Assembly (NCBI GenBank): GCA_009760855.2
Contig: WPIO01000041.1
Span: 1,762,501 to 1,826,500 of the forward strand
DNA length: 64,000 bases
Source: Cristatella mucedo
Lineage: Eukaryota > Bryozoa > Phylactolaemata > Cristatellidae
Direction: 5' to 3'
Below the pieces are notes generated by a model. The model did no database searches. It saw nothing but the letters and a program-made list of their open reading frames with translations, and had not been told where the DNA came from. Numbering within the stretch: position 1 is the stretch's first letter; every line of letters starts with the position of its first letter. Shown piece after piece: positions 21,775 through 32,668 of this stretch. A program made the position numbers and the translations under genes.

Positions 21775-22638
21775 AGACGTCCCGAGGAGAACAGTTAGAC
21801 GACCACATCAGCTTCACAGTCAAGTCACGGCCTACTTTCAGCTACCCAACGTTGCTAAAATTCGGGGTTGTTTAGGCAGGGGTACCGCACCTAAATTTGT
21901 CCATGCATTTCCGACATCCTGCACTGACTTCTGTAACTCACTGCTTGCAGAACTACCGGCCTCCGTATCATTGTACATTGCAGTACATTTACATTATGTT
22001 GCACTCAGGTGCTTAGAGCTGGTACAAAACTTGGCAGATAGGCTTGTCTGTCGTTTGTGTCACAGTTTCCACATTATACCACTTCTTGCCGACCTGTACT
22101 GGCTCCCAGTCAAGCAACGCATTGACTTCGAGGTTTTGTCACTCACTTTTAGGTTTTTTCGTTCTTTGGCTCCAGCCTACCTATTGTATATACGTCCCCA
22201 CCAGGCTAAGCGTCTGCCACCCTCTTGTTGGAATCTAACCGTTTAGCCATGCCTCGTACAAACCTCAAATCCTTTGGAGATCGTGCCTTTAGTGCTTATG
22301 CTCCCAAAGCCTGGAACTCACTCCGACTGACGTCACGACATCGTCTGACCTAACCACATTTAAAAAGAAACTAAAAAGTGCTTATTTATCACAGCATTTT
22401 GTGGGTCCATGTGATTTGACCTATATGTGCTAATGCATGCTGACACTGTGCACGCTGCCACTAACCGTACTTGCATGCTGACCATGTGCATGTCACCCTT
22501 AATCATGTTTTTCTTATTAGTTATTGAGCATGCTACTACTCGCCATTCAATCGTGCTTCGTTTGCACGAAATGTAAAGTGCCTAGAAAGAGATTGAGTTC
22601 TCTGAGGGCGCTATTTCAAATTCATTATTATTATAGCA
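21775..22638 (+). mobile_element. Dominant LINE family, older 5'-truncated copy
   Basis: It begins in the RT C-terminal region (a DHISFTVKS-like block) and shows CTDFCNSLLAELPA, LELVQNLADRLVCRL, YWLPVKQRIDFEVLSLTF and a frameshifted LKSFGDRAF..YAPKAWNSL region. It ends AGTGCCTAGAAAGAGATTGA, GTTCTCTGAGGGCGCTATTT and ATTATTATTAT. An extra segment of about 50 bp (21965-22010) interrupts it. Confidence 0.85.
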
Positions 22639-23088
22639 TTTTTTTATTAACAGACCAATGAGGCTTTTCGCTTATGCCGCCTGACCATAGATTATACCAT
22701 GACCGCTTCCTAGTCATAGCGAAGGACCTGCGAGTAATATCTCGGCTATCATAAACTGGCCGACGTAGTGTGCCAACATCTCACTAACGACTGCCGAGTA
22801 ACTCAGGCCGAGAGGTAAAACCAAATGTCAAACTTCGCAAACGAGGTACTAACTTTGCTGATGGCCACAGCGCTGCCGCGCAAATTAGGAAATTAGGCCA
22901 GTTGTGAAGCAGCGCAAGATGAACTTGGAGACTACGTACGCACGCGCGCGACCGCGTGCGGAGACCGGAGAAGTAGCTCGTCGCTTCATCGGCTGAGCAG
23001 ACTGAAAGTGCGAGGCGCTTCCGTCGCATCGCGTAGCATCACTACGTCGTCGCGTCCGCGCAAAGAGCTGTTTTCGAATGGACCGCGC
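22639..23088. other. No gene recognised
   Basis: Mixed sequence, GC-rich toward its end. Confidence 0.4.
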
Positions 23089-23100
23089 GGGGGGGGGGGG

Positions 23101-23135
<35 letters not shown>
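23089..23135. repeat. G homopolymer (G12-C-G34)
   Basis: A 47-bp block of G with a single C at 23101. Strong potential for G-quadruplexes, and also for length error in the assembly. Confidence 0.95.
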
Positions 23136-23136
<1 letters not shown>

Positions 23137-25274
23137 ATGATGGTCGTTTTGCATTTTCTCTCGCTCTCCGCCTGTTCGCAGTTCCGCTCAGATTCCCGCG
23201 GGCAGAAGCAGTTGAGGGCAAAAACAGCGCTCGCTCTTCCTTTCGCCTCCGAGGGCTCGGAGGCGGTGCGCGGCCGCGCCCCTTCCGAGTCCGCCGCGGT
23301 GGGCGGCGGCTTTCCCTCCGCGTCGCCTCTGAGCGCGCCGCGCCGACGCGAGCTGCCGCCGCCGCCGCCGCTCGGCCGCCATTAAAATCGAGCCTCGCGA
23401 GTTGAATGGAGCTTCGACCTTTGACCTCGAGCCGGACGGGACCTGCTGCAGTCGAGGCCGATGAAGTTTCAAGGCAGCAAATTCTAAGGGGGCACGCACT
23501 ACCGCCGTGTCACTGTTTCGTGAGCTAGCGCTCACTCCAGTGCTAATTCAGGGTGACAATTTAGGAATTTTACGGAATTCATCGTGGGCGGTTTTCTTGC
23601 TGAATCAGCCAGGTTATTGCCAATCGCTAGAGATTTTTGCGCGTTCAAAATTTAAACTAATTAAGAACCGGATAGGTCGTTATCCGAGGCTCAGGTTGGC
23701 TACGAAAGTGTTAGAGACGCGCCTAAGAAGCTCCTCCTTTACTGCAAAGCGCAGCGAACGTTAGTGGCTCTCTCCCCCCCCCCGCCCGCAAACTAAGACC
23801 AGATACTGATGAGTACGGCACCTAAAAGCACAGCTGCATGGGTGGCGAGTCTACGTCTGCATCGCAGAGCTGTATATTTCGCAATCGCAGATGGCCGTGC
23901 GTGCACGGCATCGGCCGCAGTGTAGAACTACCTACCCCATAATCATTTTTTAACCCTTTTTTTTTAAATGTTCTTGCACGTCTCTTTGAACCCTTATATT
24001 ATGTCCTGTCTCTTTCTCAGTGATTGTGCAAACCAAGAATCGTTAATAACTCTAAGCAATTCTTGGGCTCTACGCAATGCTGCAAAGGTTATATTCTGTA
24101 GGTCAGTCGCGATCTGGCTGAACTAAGATAAAAGAACTTCCGCAATTCGATGCGACCAAGTGGACCGCCTGCCGTCGCTCTGCGAAACGTGCGACCCTCT
24201 TCGACAGCGGAAAATAAAGCCTGACACTGTGCACACGAACTGATACCCAAGGTATAGGCAGCCTCGACCGATGCCGTGCTTCTGTAGTCGGCGCACTCCT
24301 GTTTCCGGCAGTTCGCTCTACGAGTACTGCGACGCCGCGGCTGTATCGAGGCGCTCGTCTCGTCAATATCGGACACTCCTTCCATCAACTCAATCGTAAG
24401 TGCAGGAGGACGAGCGTCGTTTCTTGCGCTGTGCTTGCGGTGGAGACTTTCATTCCGAAGCCACTTCGCCGTATTCGTAATGATTATTGATGATGATATG
24501 GTATACGATATTGATATAATGACTCATGTAATGAGATAGGATATATTATAACGGTATAATGACATGTGTAATTGATTGGCGATCGACGAGGTAACGCCGC
24601 AAAATCTGAACCCATCTTTAGCTAAAGCTTCGATTGATCAGCATAGCATTTAAACAAATTAAGGAATTATAAGCAGCATTATGGTAAAACTTCTTCGTTT
24701 TGGTGAGATAAGCTTCGCTTGTACGGTCGGCGATCTTTTTATCAGAATAGGATGCCTCTGAAAGTGTAACAGCATCAGAACACACAGCGGGATGCTGATC
24801 TAGCTGCTGAAATTTGACGTCAACACCATGACATACTTCAAATAAAAAAAAGAAGAAAAACTCAGTGCCGTGCCTGAGTACTGTCTGAGTGAGTCTTTGG
24901 GTTCAATCGAGGTTTCGCAATCATGGCAATCAAAGCGTCTGAAACAGCAAACCACAGCTGAGAGAGGCATATTTAGCAAACACGGTTGTTTAGATTTTGA
25001 ATTTTGAGAGAAACTGAATGGACACTTCAGATAAGGACAACAAAAGTAATAATCAGGAAGTGACAGTGATCAGAAAAAGGTTGCGTGCACCGCAAAGCGT
25101 CGTGAATTGGAAATTAGGGACGATTTTAATTTTGCAGTGGAAAATGAAATATAGAAGCAGCAAAGAAGCAAAGATTAGCAAGTTGCGTTTACGCCCATTC
25201 GTTTTTGCTGAGCCCTACGTCTCTTTGAACCATTGTCTTAGTACTGGCGTCTGGTTTTGGTGTTTGGTAATCTT
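23136..25274. other. No supported gene
   Basis: GC-rich to about 23500 with frames open on both strands, then mixed to AT-rich. A G-run/C-run patch lies at 23775-23785 and a poly-T patch near 23945-23970. No domain, SINE or LINE recognised. Confidence 0.4.
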
Positions 25275-25297
25275 CTCAAGGGCAAGGACAAATGGAG

Positions 25298-25504
25298 AGT
25301 CAAGGGCAAGGGTCAGCATACTGACATGCTGAACTTGTGCATGTCACCCCTAATTATGTTATGCTTGTTGTCATTGAGCATGCTACCGCTGACCATGCGA
25401 TCGTGCTTCTTTTGCAGCAAATGTAAATTGCCTAGAAAGAGACTGAGTTCTCAGAGGGCGCTACACAAAATGTATTATTATTGTTATTATTGGTAGTATT
25501 ATCA
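25298..25504 (+). mobile_element. LINE 3' stub with target-site duplication
   Basis: Carries the LINE 3' UTR (GTCACCCCTAATTATG, GCAGCAAATGTAAATTGCC), the 3' hairpin AGAAAGAGACTGAGTTCTCA and an ATT tail. It is flanked by 23-bp direct repeats (25275-25297 and 25505-25527, beginning CTCAAGGGCAAGGA) that match at 20 of 23 positions. This is the hallmark of target-primed insertion. Confidence 0.85.
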
Positions 25505-25527
25505 CTCAAGGGCAAGGATAAGCGGAG

Positions 25528-25915
25528 GCCGTAGCCGCCGCCGGCGAGGCGGGAGCCTCGCACGTACCGCTGGCAGACTGACTCGATTCCTACGATAAGT
25601 AACTCGAATTCAAAGTTGGGCGCAGCGACTACGCCGCCGCCCCGGTTTGCTGTGTGTCTCGCCGACCGACTCAGTCAGTGGGAGAGCCCATTAGGCGAAG
25701 CCGAGATCGATGTGCGCCTGTTCGCCCACTGGAGAGCCCCGCCTCCGAGCGATCGCTGACCGGTCGACACGTTTGGGGCCGCCGCTCGCCGCGCCCCCGC
25801 GCCGCCGCGCTGCCGCTCGCCTCTCTGCGTTTTAGCGAAGCCAAAGATCTTGAAAGATTTCCCTCTAACCGTGGCTGAGCGTGCTTTATTAGCTCCGCCA
25901 GCTTTCCCCCACCTC
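25528..25915. other. GC-rich, no supported gene
   Basis: Composition-driven open frames only. Confidence 0.4.
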
Positions 25916-25918
25916 TCG

Positions 25919-25951
<33 letters not shown>

Positions 25952-25952
25952 G
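25916..25952. repeat. (CT)n microsatellite
   Basis: About 35 bp of CT. Confidence 0.9.
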
Positions 25953-26359
25953 CACAGAGGATGTGAAATTATCGCCCCTTGCTATCTATCTAATCGAGAG
26001 GCCCAATTGAGTGGCCCTGACTGAGCGTTTCGCGTCCGTATCGCGGATCTTGCTCGTTTATAAAAATGATGCTGAAAGAAAAATGAATCTCTCGCTCTGA
26101 ACTTTGCGCGTGCTGTGGATGAGGTCTGTCTAATCGGCCTAGATTTAACGCGAAAGCTTTCGGCACGCGGGAACGCGAAAAAAAGGACGATCCGCGAGGG
26201 TGAAGAAAGAACGTCCTGTCACGAATAGGTGGATTCCTGCTCAGTTTTGCCACGCATCAAAAGAAAGTCAGCGAATCTCGCCATTTCAGTCTTAAGAGAA
26301 TTCGACGGTTCTAGCGCGTTAGCACCACAGGCATAGTCGCAAAAATATTAAATGTCTAG

Positions 26360-26500
26360 AGGGGCAGCAGCGTAGGCGACCAGAGTGAGAGAAGTTGGCA
26401 AGGTGCAAGGAGAACGTGCGATGTAAAAGTGAGTGACAGAATCTTGAAGTCGATGTGATGCTCGACGGTGAAACTTGTAGCGTGTCGAGAGTCAACCGCG
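26360..26500 (-). mobile_element. LINE RT C-terminal fragment
   Basis: Minus-strand translation VEHHIDFKILSLTFTSHVLLAP matches the (W)LPV..RIDFKVLSLTF..LH.LAP block of the window's LINEs. It is a short decayed copy. Confidence 0.6.
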
Positions 26501-26679
26501 CGCCATGCTTCGGGGTGCTTGTCCAGGGAAGCCACCATCTTGTTTTTAGATTAAGTTAAGAAGCCAAAATGGCGCACCTTCGGCGTGGTGCACTGTCGGG
26601 ATTAGTTTCCAAAAGCCGCTATCGATTTAATTTTTCATGAAATCTTAGCATGCAGTCAGAGTTACTGAAGAGTTCAGCG

Positions 26680-26840
26680 CTAACTTGAATGAGTAGTTAA
26701 GGGGTTCGCCTCGATCAAGGTCAAGGTGAATGCAGTTAACCACCGAGGTCATGGGCTCGAGTCTCATGGCGTAAGTGAAGCGTCTGAATGCAGATTAGGT
26801 TCTCACAGGTTGCTATTAAAATGAATTTTATATATACATA
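26680..26840 (+). mobile_element. SINE B
   Basis: GAGTAGTTAAGGGGTTCGCC, TCATGGGCTCGAGTCTCATG (box B), GTGAAGCGTCTGAATGCAGA, TTAGGTTCTCACAGGTTGCT and a TATATACATA tail. It carries an extra stretch of about 20 bp before box B, as does the copy at 2960-3112. Confidence 0.82.
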
Positions 26841-26850
26841 TATACATGTG

Positions 26851-27095
26851 GAGGATAACAATGTTTAGAGGAACCATAGTGCGTTTTCAGTGGAGTTTTA
26901 AAGGAATTGCCTCCGTCGTACGCTGCGCTCGTCAAAATTGAAGCCAAGCCACACGCCGCAAGCCTGGCTACGGCTTCCGTTCGCACGAAAGACGCGATGT
27001 CCGCCATCCCCCACTCGAAAACCGGCGACGGCTGCGCCGGCGGCGCGGGAGACATGCTGGCGGAAGAGTCGTTCTCGTTAGTCTCGCACCAATAA
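26851..27095. other. GC-rich island between two elements, unknown
   Basis: About 200 bp of unique GC-rich sequence with balanced codon-like composition is open in both directions (plus 26907-27095; minus 26828-27112). No domain or splice support. Confidence 0.3.
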
Positions 27096-27099
27096 TAAT

Positions 27100-28185
27100 A
27101 ATAATAATGCACTTGATAAAGTGCCCTCAGAGAACTTAATCTCTTTCTAGGCGCTTTACATTTGCTGCAAAGTGAAATGCAATTGAATGGTAAGTAAAAT
27201 CATGCTTTAAAAACAAACGAAATGAATAATATGGTCAGGGGTGACATGCACAGGGTCAGCATGCAAATGTGGTTAGTGGCAGCATGCACAGTGTCAGCAC
27301 GCATAAGCACGTGAAGGACGAATAACAGGGACCCACTAAATGCTGTCATAAATAGGTGTGTTTCCAAGTTCCTTTTAAACGTGGTCAGGTCAGGGGATGT
27401 TCTGACGCAAGTCGGAAGGGAGTTCCAGGATGTGAGAGCATACGAACTAAATGCACCGTCTCCAAAGGATTTAAGGTTTGCACGAGGTATTTCTAGACTG
27501 TTGGATTCCGAAAAGCGGGTGGTACGATGCTTGGCCTGATGGGGTAGTATATCTGAAAGATAGGCTGGAGCCATAGAATGAAGAGACCTAAAAACGAGCG
27601 ACAAAACCTTGAAGTCAATCCGTTGCTTGACTGGTAGCCAGAGCAGGTCGGCGAGAAGTGGAGTAATGTGGCAACTGCGACGCTCACGACAGACAAGCCT
27701 AGCTGCAGAGTTTTGCACCAGCTGCAATCGCCTGATCGCACATGCTGGTAGGCCAGTAAGCAGTGAGTTGCAGAAGTTGAGACGGGATGTCACGAATGCA
27801 TGGACCAACTTAGACGTGGTAACCTTATCTAAACAAGCCCGAATTTTAGCAATGTTATGAAGCTGAAAATAGGCAGATTTGACTGTGGAGCAGATATGGT
27901 CGTCTAGCGAGAGGTCGCTTTGGAATATGACACCTAGATTTCGAGCTGATTCAACTGGAGATATGCTGGCAGAACCAATTTTTAGAGTCAGCCTTTCCAA
28001 TCTCTGAATCACACTGGGTTTGCCCATAACTAGTAACTTAGTTTTATCATCGTTTAGTTTTAGAAAATTTGCTGCCATCCATGTGCGGAAATCATCAATG
28101 CATGCAGCAAGTGAGTTGAGAGAATTTGAGGTGCTCGAAGGCTGGGAGGGATCAAAGCAAAGGTACCAACTCAGTGACAGCAAGT
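27100..28185 (-). mobile_element. Dominant LINE, most intact copy of the RT C-terminal half
   Basis: The minus strand is open for 327 codons (28183-27200). It starts just after the catalytic motif (YLCFDPSQPSSTSNSLN) and includes DDKTKLLVMGKPSVIQRLER, so the frameshift seen in the copies at 20.4 and 31.7 kb is absent here. It also has SARNLGVIFQSDLSLDDH, CNSLLTGLPACAIRRL, SAARLVCRERR, WLPVKQRIDFKVLSLVF and WNSLPTC. The usual stop after FSGSL is mutated to TTA, so the frame reads into the 3' UTR. The 3' hairpin and ATT tail are at 27100-27180. The copy is 5'-truncated with no catalytic core. Confidence 0.92.
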
Positions 28186-29084
28186 CCGCCCTTTGAACCT
28201 AGCCCTTTGAATTGGCCCTCCACGCGGGAATGGCGCTTGAGTCCCATTGGTCGCTCTCAGTGCTGCCGGCAGTATCGACCGGCGAACGGCGGCAGGGTGC
28301 AGGCGCCTTCGCACTTCCGGTGACGGCGGAGCCGGCTCTGACCGCTCGTCCGGCGGTGGTCACCACTCGGCGCTCGAGCGCGGGCGCCACTTGAAGCGGC
28401 CGGAGAAGCACGCCGCACGCCGCGTCGATCGGCGCCGACGCTTAGCGAGCCGCGCCGCCGCCGCGGCGCTGCTGCCCCGCGACTCGGAGAGCGCCCCCGC
28501 CGCGACGCCGCATCGGCTGCTGCCGCCGCCCCAGCCGCGGGTCTCCTCATTATTCTTCTCCGCGCGAGTGGGGGCGAGCTGCGGCCGTTGCGGGCGGTCT
28601 GCCGCCACGGGCGGCGCCGCCGCCGCGTCTCCAGTAGCCGTCAAGAGCGACCCGGTTGTCCCCGTTTTCCCTGAAGCCCCGCTTTGACAAAAAGCTCCCA
28701 AAGCCAGTTTGCCCAGCTCTGCGGCGCGTCCGGAGGAGGAGAGGGCGCGCTTAGCGGGGGCGTTGCGGCGCCGCTTAGCGGGGGCGTTGCGGCGCCGCTT
28801 AGCAGAGGCAGTCGCTCGGTTCATTCGGTGCGGTGCGGCGCGGCGCTGCGCATCAGAGTCGGTTGCCTAGCGGAGGGGGCGCGGCGGAGTCGGATGCATG
28901 GGTCGCCGTGGCTGACCGGCGGCCTCGCAATGGTACCCGCGGGCCCGCCGCAGTACAGCCTGGAGTCTAAACGAGCACACGCTTACGTGGTGCCGGACTC
29001 GGGGACGGGCAGGAGGGCAACTCCCCCCCCCCCGCCTTCCTCCTATCGTGGGGGGATGCGACATAGGTGGCCCCTATATCTATA
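28186..29084. other. CpG-rich island with a 24-bp repeat
   Basis: High CpG. At about 28750-28805 a 24-bp unit (CTTAGCGGGGGCGTTGCGGC plus GCCG) is present about 2.4 times. Both strands stay open for about 150 codons, with no recognised domain. It could be a promoter-type island. Confidence 0.4.
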
Positions 29085-29375
29085 TAATAATAATAATAAT
29101 AATAATTCACTTGATAAAGCGTCCTCAGAGAACTTAACCTCTCTCTAGGTGCTTTACATTTGCTGCAAAGTGAAATGCAATTGAATGGTAAGTAAAATAA
29201 TGGTTGAAAAACAAACAAAATGAATAATATGGTTAGGGGTGACGTGCACAGGGTCAGCATGCGAATGTGATTAGTGGCAGCATGCACAGTGTCAGCACGC
29301 ATAAGCACATCAATGAAAAATCACAGGGATCCACTAAATGCTGTCCTAAATTGGTGTGTTTTTAGGTTCCTTTTA
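29085..29375 (-). mobile_element. LINE 3' stub
   Basis: Minus strand ends AGCACCTAGAGAGAGGTTAA, GTTCTCTGAGGACGCTTTAT, CAAGTGAATTATTATT. Its 3' UTR is nearly that of the 27.1-kb copy. Truncated just inside the protein end. Confidence 0.9.
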
Positions 29376-30163
29376 ATCTAGGCCCCGACCATTGCAAAGA
29401 CGGGATTGTTTAAATGATTTCCTACTTCCCGTCAATTAGAAGCCGCCGAGAACGGGTCGGGTGAATGGTTTAATAATTGTGCTATAAGTTTTCACCACTC
29501 GCGGGTCTCGCCTCGGCCTGAAAATTCCGGTTCTGCCCCAGCTTGTATATATCTAACAGATCTCTAGAACTAAATCAAGGATTCTGATTATATGTTTAAA
29601 ATTGTCCGACTGTATGTATTAAATTGATTGTATGTACTGACTGTATGCAAGTACGCACATTTACCCGCTCATTTACAGGGAACTGAATACATCTATAGTT
29701 GCATATACTTATAGATATTTTAAGGCCTATCTCAGGGCGCCGACTTTTATAACGCATCGGCAATAAAATGTCGCATAAAAAATGCGAATAATAATCATCC
29801 ACGATAATCCGGCTGACTTAGCTGGCACCGCCGACTCATGTGGCAGTGGCGCCGGGGGGGGGGGGGTTACAACTGCTGCTCCAGGTGGTGGGGGGATGAG
29901 TAGAGCGGTGCTGCCGATCGCTGTGCCGGGCAGCAGCACTGAGCGTGAGAGCAAACGCGGCGAGCTATACAATGCGTCCATAGCCGCAGCAGATTGCGGC
30001 TGCGATCCGATGGCGGCCGCGGCAGCCGCCACGTCACGCCCGCTTCGAGCGCCGTTCACGGCTGCCGCGGCGTCTCCGTTCGCGGCAGCCAGTGGCGCTC
30101 GCGAGCTCGCCGAGCCAGACGCAGGTCGCGGAACGAGGAATTCGGCCAGCGGATGACCCAGCG

Positions 30164-30201
<38 letters not shown>

Positions 30202-30679
30202 CGGCGCTGAGTCGGGGCAGGAATGGGCATGAAGCGCTTTAGCGACGGGTGCAGCTTGGCTGATGGGCGCCAGCGCCGGCTTTCATTGTGCTAGCGTTGC
30301 CTGGGCAGCCGCTCGGTTTACGGTCGGCGTCGGTTAGATGGGCAAAACGGACGCGCCCGGTGGCGAGCGCCGCTAACCGCAGCGTAGCCGCCTAGCGGCG
30401 AACTGCCGTCGTGACCAGCTGAGCGAATTGGTCGCGTACCGCGGCAGCTGAGCTCGCTCGCTCGCTTCGCCGCGCGGCGCGGCGCGCGTGATTCAGCAAT
30501 CAGCGAGAGCAAGCTCAGCTGCTGGGCCGCCGCCCGAGCTAAAAAGAAACTCGACTTAGAGCAAATGCAACGACTAACTAGATTAACTGTGCAGTCCACT
30601 CGTAGCTGCACCTTCGCACTCGCGACGTTCGGTGCTCGCTTTTCGCGCGCCGAACGTCGCGAGCTCGGCGCGCCATGAG
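29376..30679. other. Unassigned; GC-rich in its second half
   Basis: AT-rich to about 29810, then CpG-rich with a G run (29853-29865) and (CGG)n (30163-30200). A 167-codon minus-strand frame (29727-30230) has low-complexity Ala/Pro text (QSAAAMDALYSSPRLLSRS). It could be a transcription-factor-like N-terminus, but it has no domain or convincing donor, so I do not call it. Confidence 0.3.
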
Positions 30680-31376
30680 CGGACGGAGGCCTCTGGCAGG
30701 GTGGGCTGCAGAGGCTCCGGGAAGAGAGATCGGGGTGGAGGACTCAGGAAGAGGGATTGTAGCATGGGCCTCGGGCAGAGAGATTGGGGCGGAGGCCTCT
30801 GGCAAGAAGTTTGGGGCGGAAGCCATAGAAAGAGAGATTGGGGCGGAGGCCTCTGGCAGGTAGATAGGGGCTGAGGCCTCAGGAATAGAGATCGAGGCGG
30901 AGGCACCGGGAAGAGAGATTGGGGCGGAGGCTTCTGGCAAGACGATCGGGCGGAGGCCTGTGGTAGGTAGATCGGAGCTGAGGCCTCAGGAAGATAGATC
31001 GGGGCGGAGGACTCAGGAAGAGAGATTGGGGTGGAGACCTCGGGCAGAAGGATTGGGACGGAGGCCCCGGGAAGTGAGATCGGGGCGGAGGTCTCTGGCA
31101 AGAAGATCGGGCGGAGGCCTCTGGCAGATAGATCGGGGCGGAGGACTCAGGAAGAGAGATTGTAGCAGGGGCCTCGGGCAGAGAAATTGGGGAGGAGGCC
31201 TCTGGCAAGAAGATTGGGGCGGAGGCCTCAGAATGAGAGATTGGGACAGAGGCCTCTGGCAAGAAGATCGGGCGGAGGCCTCTGGCAGGTAGATCGGGGC
31301 GGAGGCCTCTGGCAGGTAGATAGGGGCTGAGGCCTGAGGAAGAGAGATCGGGGCAGAGGCGCCGGGAAGAGAGATT
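30680..31376. repeat. 27-bp minisatellite, left part
   Basis: Roughly 26 units of a 27-bp motif, beginning GGCGGAGGCCTC and ending AGATCGGG or AGATTGGG, with several variants (TCTGGCAAGA, TCAGGAAGAG, CCGGGAAGAG). The minus strand translates to a 9-residue cycle PEASAPISL. Since 27 is a multiple of 3 and the unit lacks stops, other frames are open too. A coding role is therefore unproven. Confidence 0.97.
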
Positions 31377-31379
31377 GGC

Positions 31380-32668
31380 ACTGATCTGCAGAGGTTCGGG
31401 TCCTATCTCAGTTGGAGAATCCAGAGTATTGACGTGAATGGACAAAGATCATCTGAAGTACCTCTAAAATATGGAGTACATCAGGGCTCCATGCTAGGTC
31501 CGGTTCTTTTCATGGTTTATACTCCCCCTTTTGCTGATGTGATTGCCAAGCACGATCTAGGCTTTCACTTCTATGCGGATGGCACTCATTTGTACCTTTG
31601 CTTTGATCCTTCCCAGCCTTGGAGCACCTCAAATTCTCTAAACTAACTTGCTGCATGCATTGATGACATCTGCACTTGGATGGCAGCACATTTTCTAAAA
31701 CTAAACGATGACAAACTAGCTTACTAGTTACGGGTAAACCGAGTGTGATTCAGAGATTGGAAAGGCTGTCTCTCAAAATTGGCTCTGCCAGCATATCTCC
31801 TGTCGAATCAGCTCGAAGTCTAGGTGTCATATTCCAAAGTGACCTCTCGTTAGACGACCATTTCAGCTCCACAGTCAAATCTGCCTATTTTCAGCTTCAT
31901 AACATTTCTAAACTTCGGGCTTGTTTAGATAAGGATACCACGTCTAAGTTGGTCCATGCATTCGTGAAATCTCGTCTCGACTTCTGTAATTCACTGCTTA
32001 TTGGCCTACCAGAATGTGCGATCAGGCGATTGCAGCTGGTGCAAAACTCTGCAGCTAGGCTTATCTGTCGTGAGCGTCGCAGTTGCCACATTACTCCACT
32101 TCTCGCCGACCTGCTCTGGCTACCAGTCAAGCAACGGATTGACTTCAAGGTTTTGTCGCTCGTTTTTAGGTCTCTTCATTCAATGGCTCCAGCCTATCTC
32201 TCCGACATACTCCCCCATCAAGCCAAGCATTGTACCACCCGCTTTTTGGAATCTAACAGTTTACCAATACCTCGTACAGACCTCAAATTCTTTGGAGACC
32301 GTGCATTTAGTTCGTATACCCCCAAAGCCTGGAACTCACTCCCGACTTGCATCACATTATCTCCTGACTTGATCACATTAAAAAAGAACTTAAAAACACA
32401 CCTATTTAGGACAGCATTCAGTGGGTCCCTGTGATTCGTCCTTCACGTGTTTGTGCGTGCTGACACTGTGCATGCTGCCACTAACCACATTTGCATGCTG
32501 ACCCTGTGCATGTCACCCCTGACCATATTATTCATTTCGTTTGTTTTACATGCATGGTTTTACTTACCATTCAGTTGCATTTCACTTTGCAGCAAATGTA
32601 AAGCGCCTAGAACGAGATTATGTTTTCTGAGGGCGCTTTATCAAGTACATTATTATTATTATTATTAG
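31380..32668 (+). mobile_element. Dominant LINE inserted within the minisatellite
   Basis: It begins with an RT block: SSEVPLKYGVHQGSMLGPVL corresponds to the GVPQGSVLGP motif. Then come FADVIAKHDLGFHFYADGTH (catalytic YADD changed to YADG) and a stop after NSLN. The same 1-nt frameshift as at 20.43 kb lies near 31714. The 229-codon C-terminal frame (31745-32434) and the 3' UTR follow. The 3' end is AGCGCCTAGAACGAGATTAT plus an ATT tail. Minisatellite sequence resumes at once on the right, with AGAGAT shared at both junctions. Confidence 0.93.
31745..32434 (+). pseudogene. LINE RT C-terminal region, open frame
   Basis: 229 codons, 97% identical in protein to 20463-21152. The six changes include LLTGLPAC to LLIGLPEC and KHRTTR to KHCTTR. 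Cut off from the RT core by an upstream frameshift. Confidence 0.9.

Noticed and set aside
29727-30230. Ala/Pro-rich minus frame as a transcription-factor N-terminus
   Set aside because: Low-complexity text beside a CGG run, with no DNA-binding domain and no good donor.
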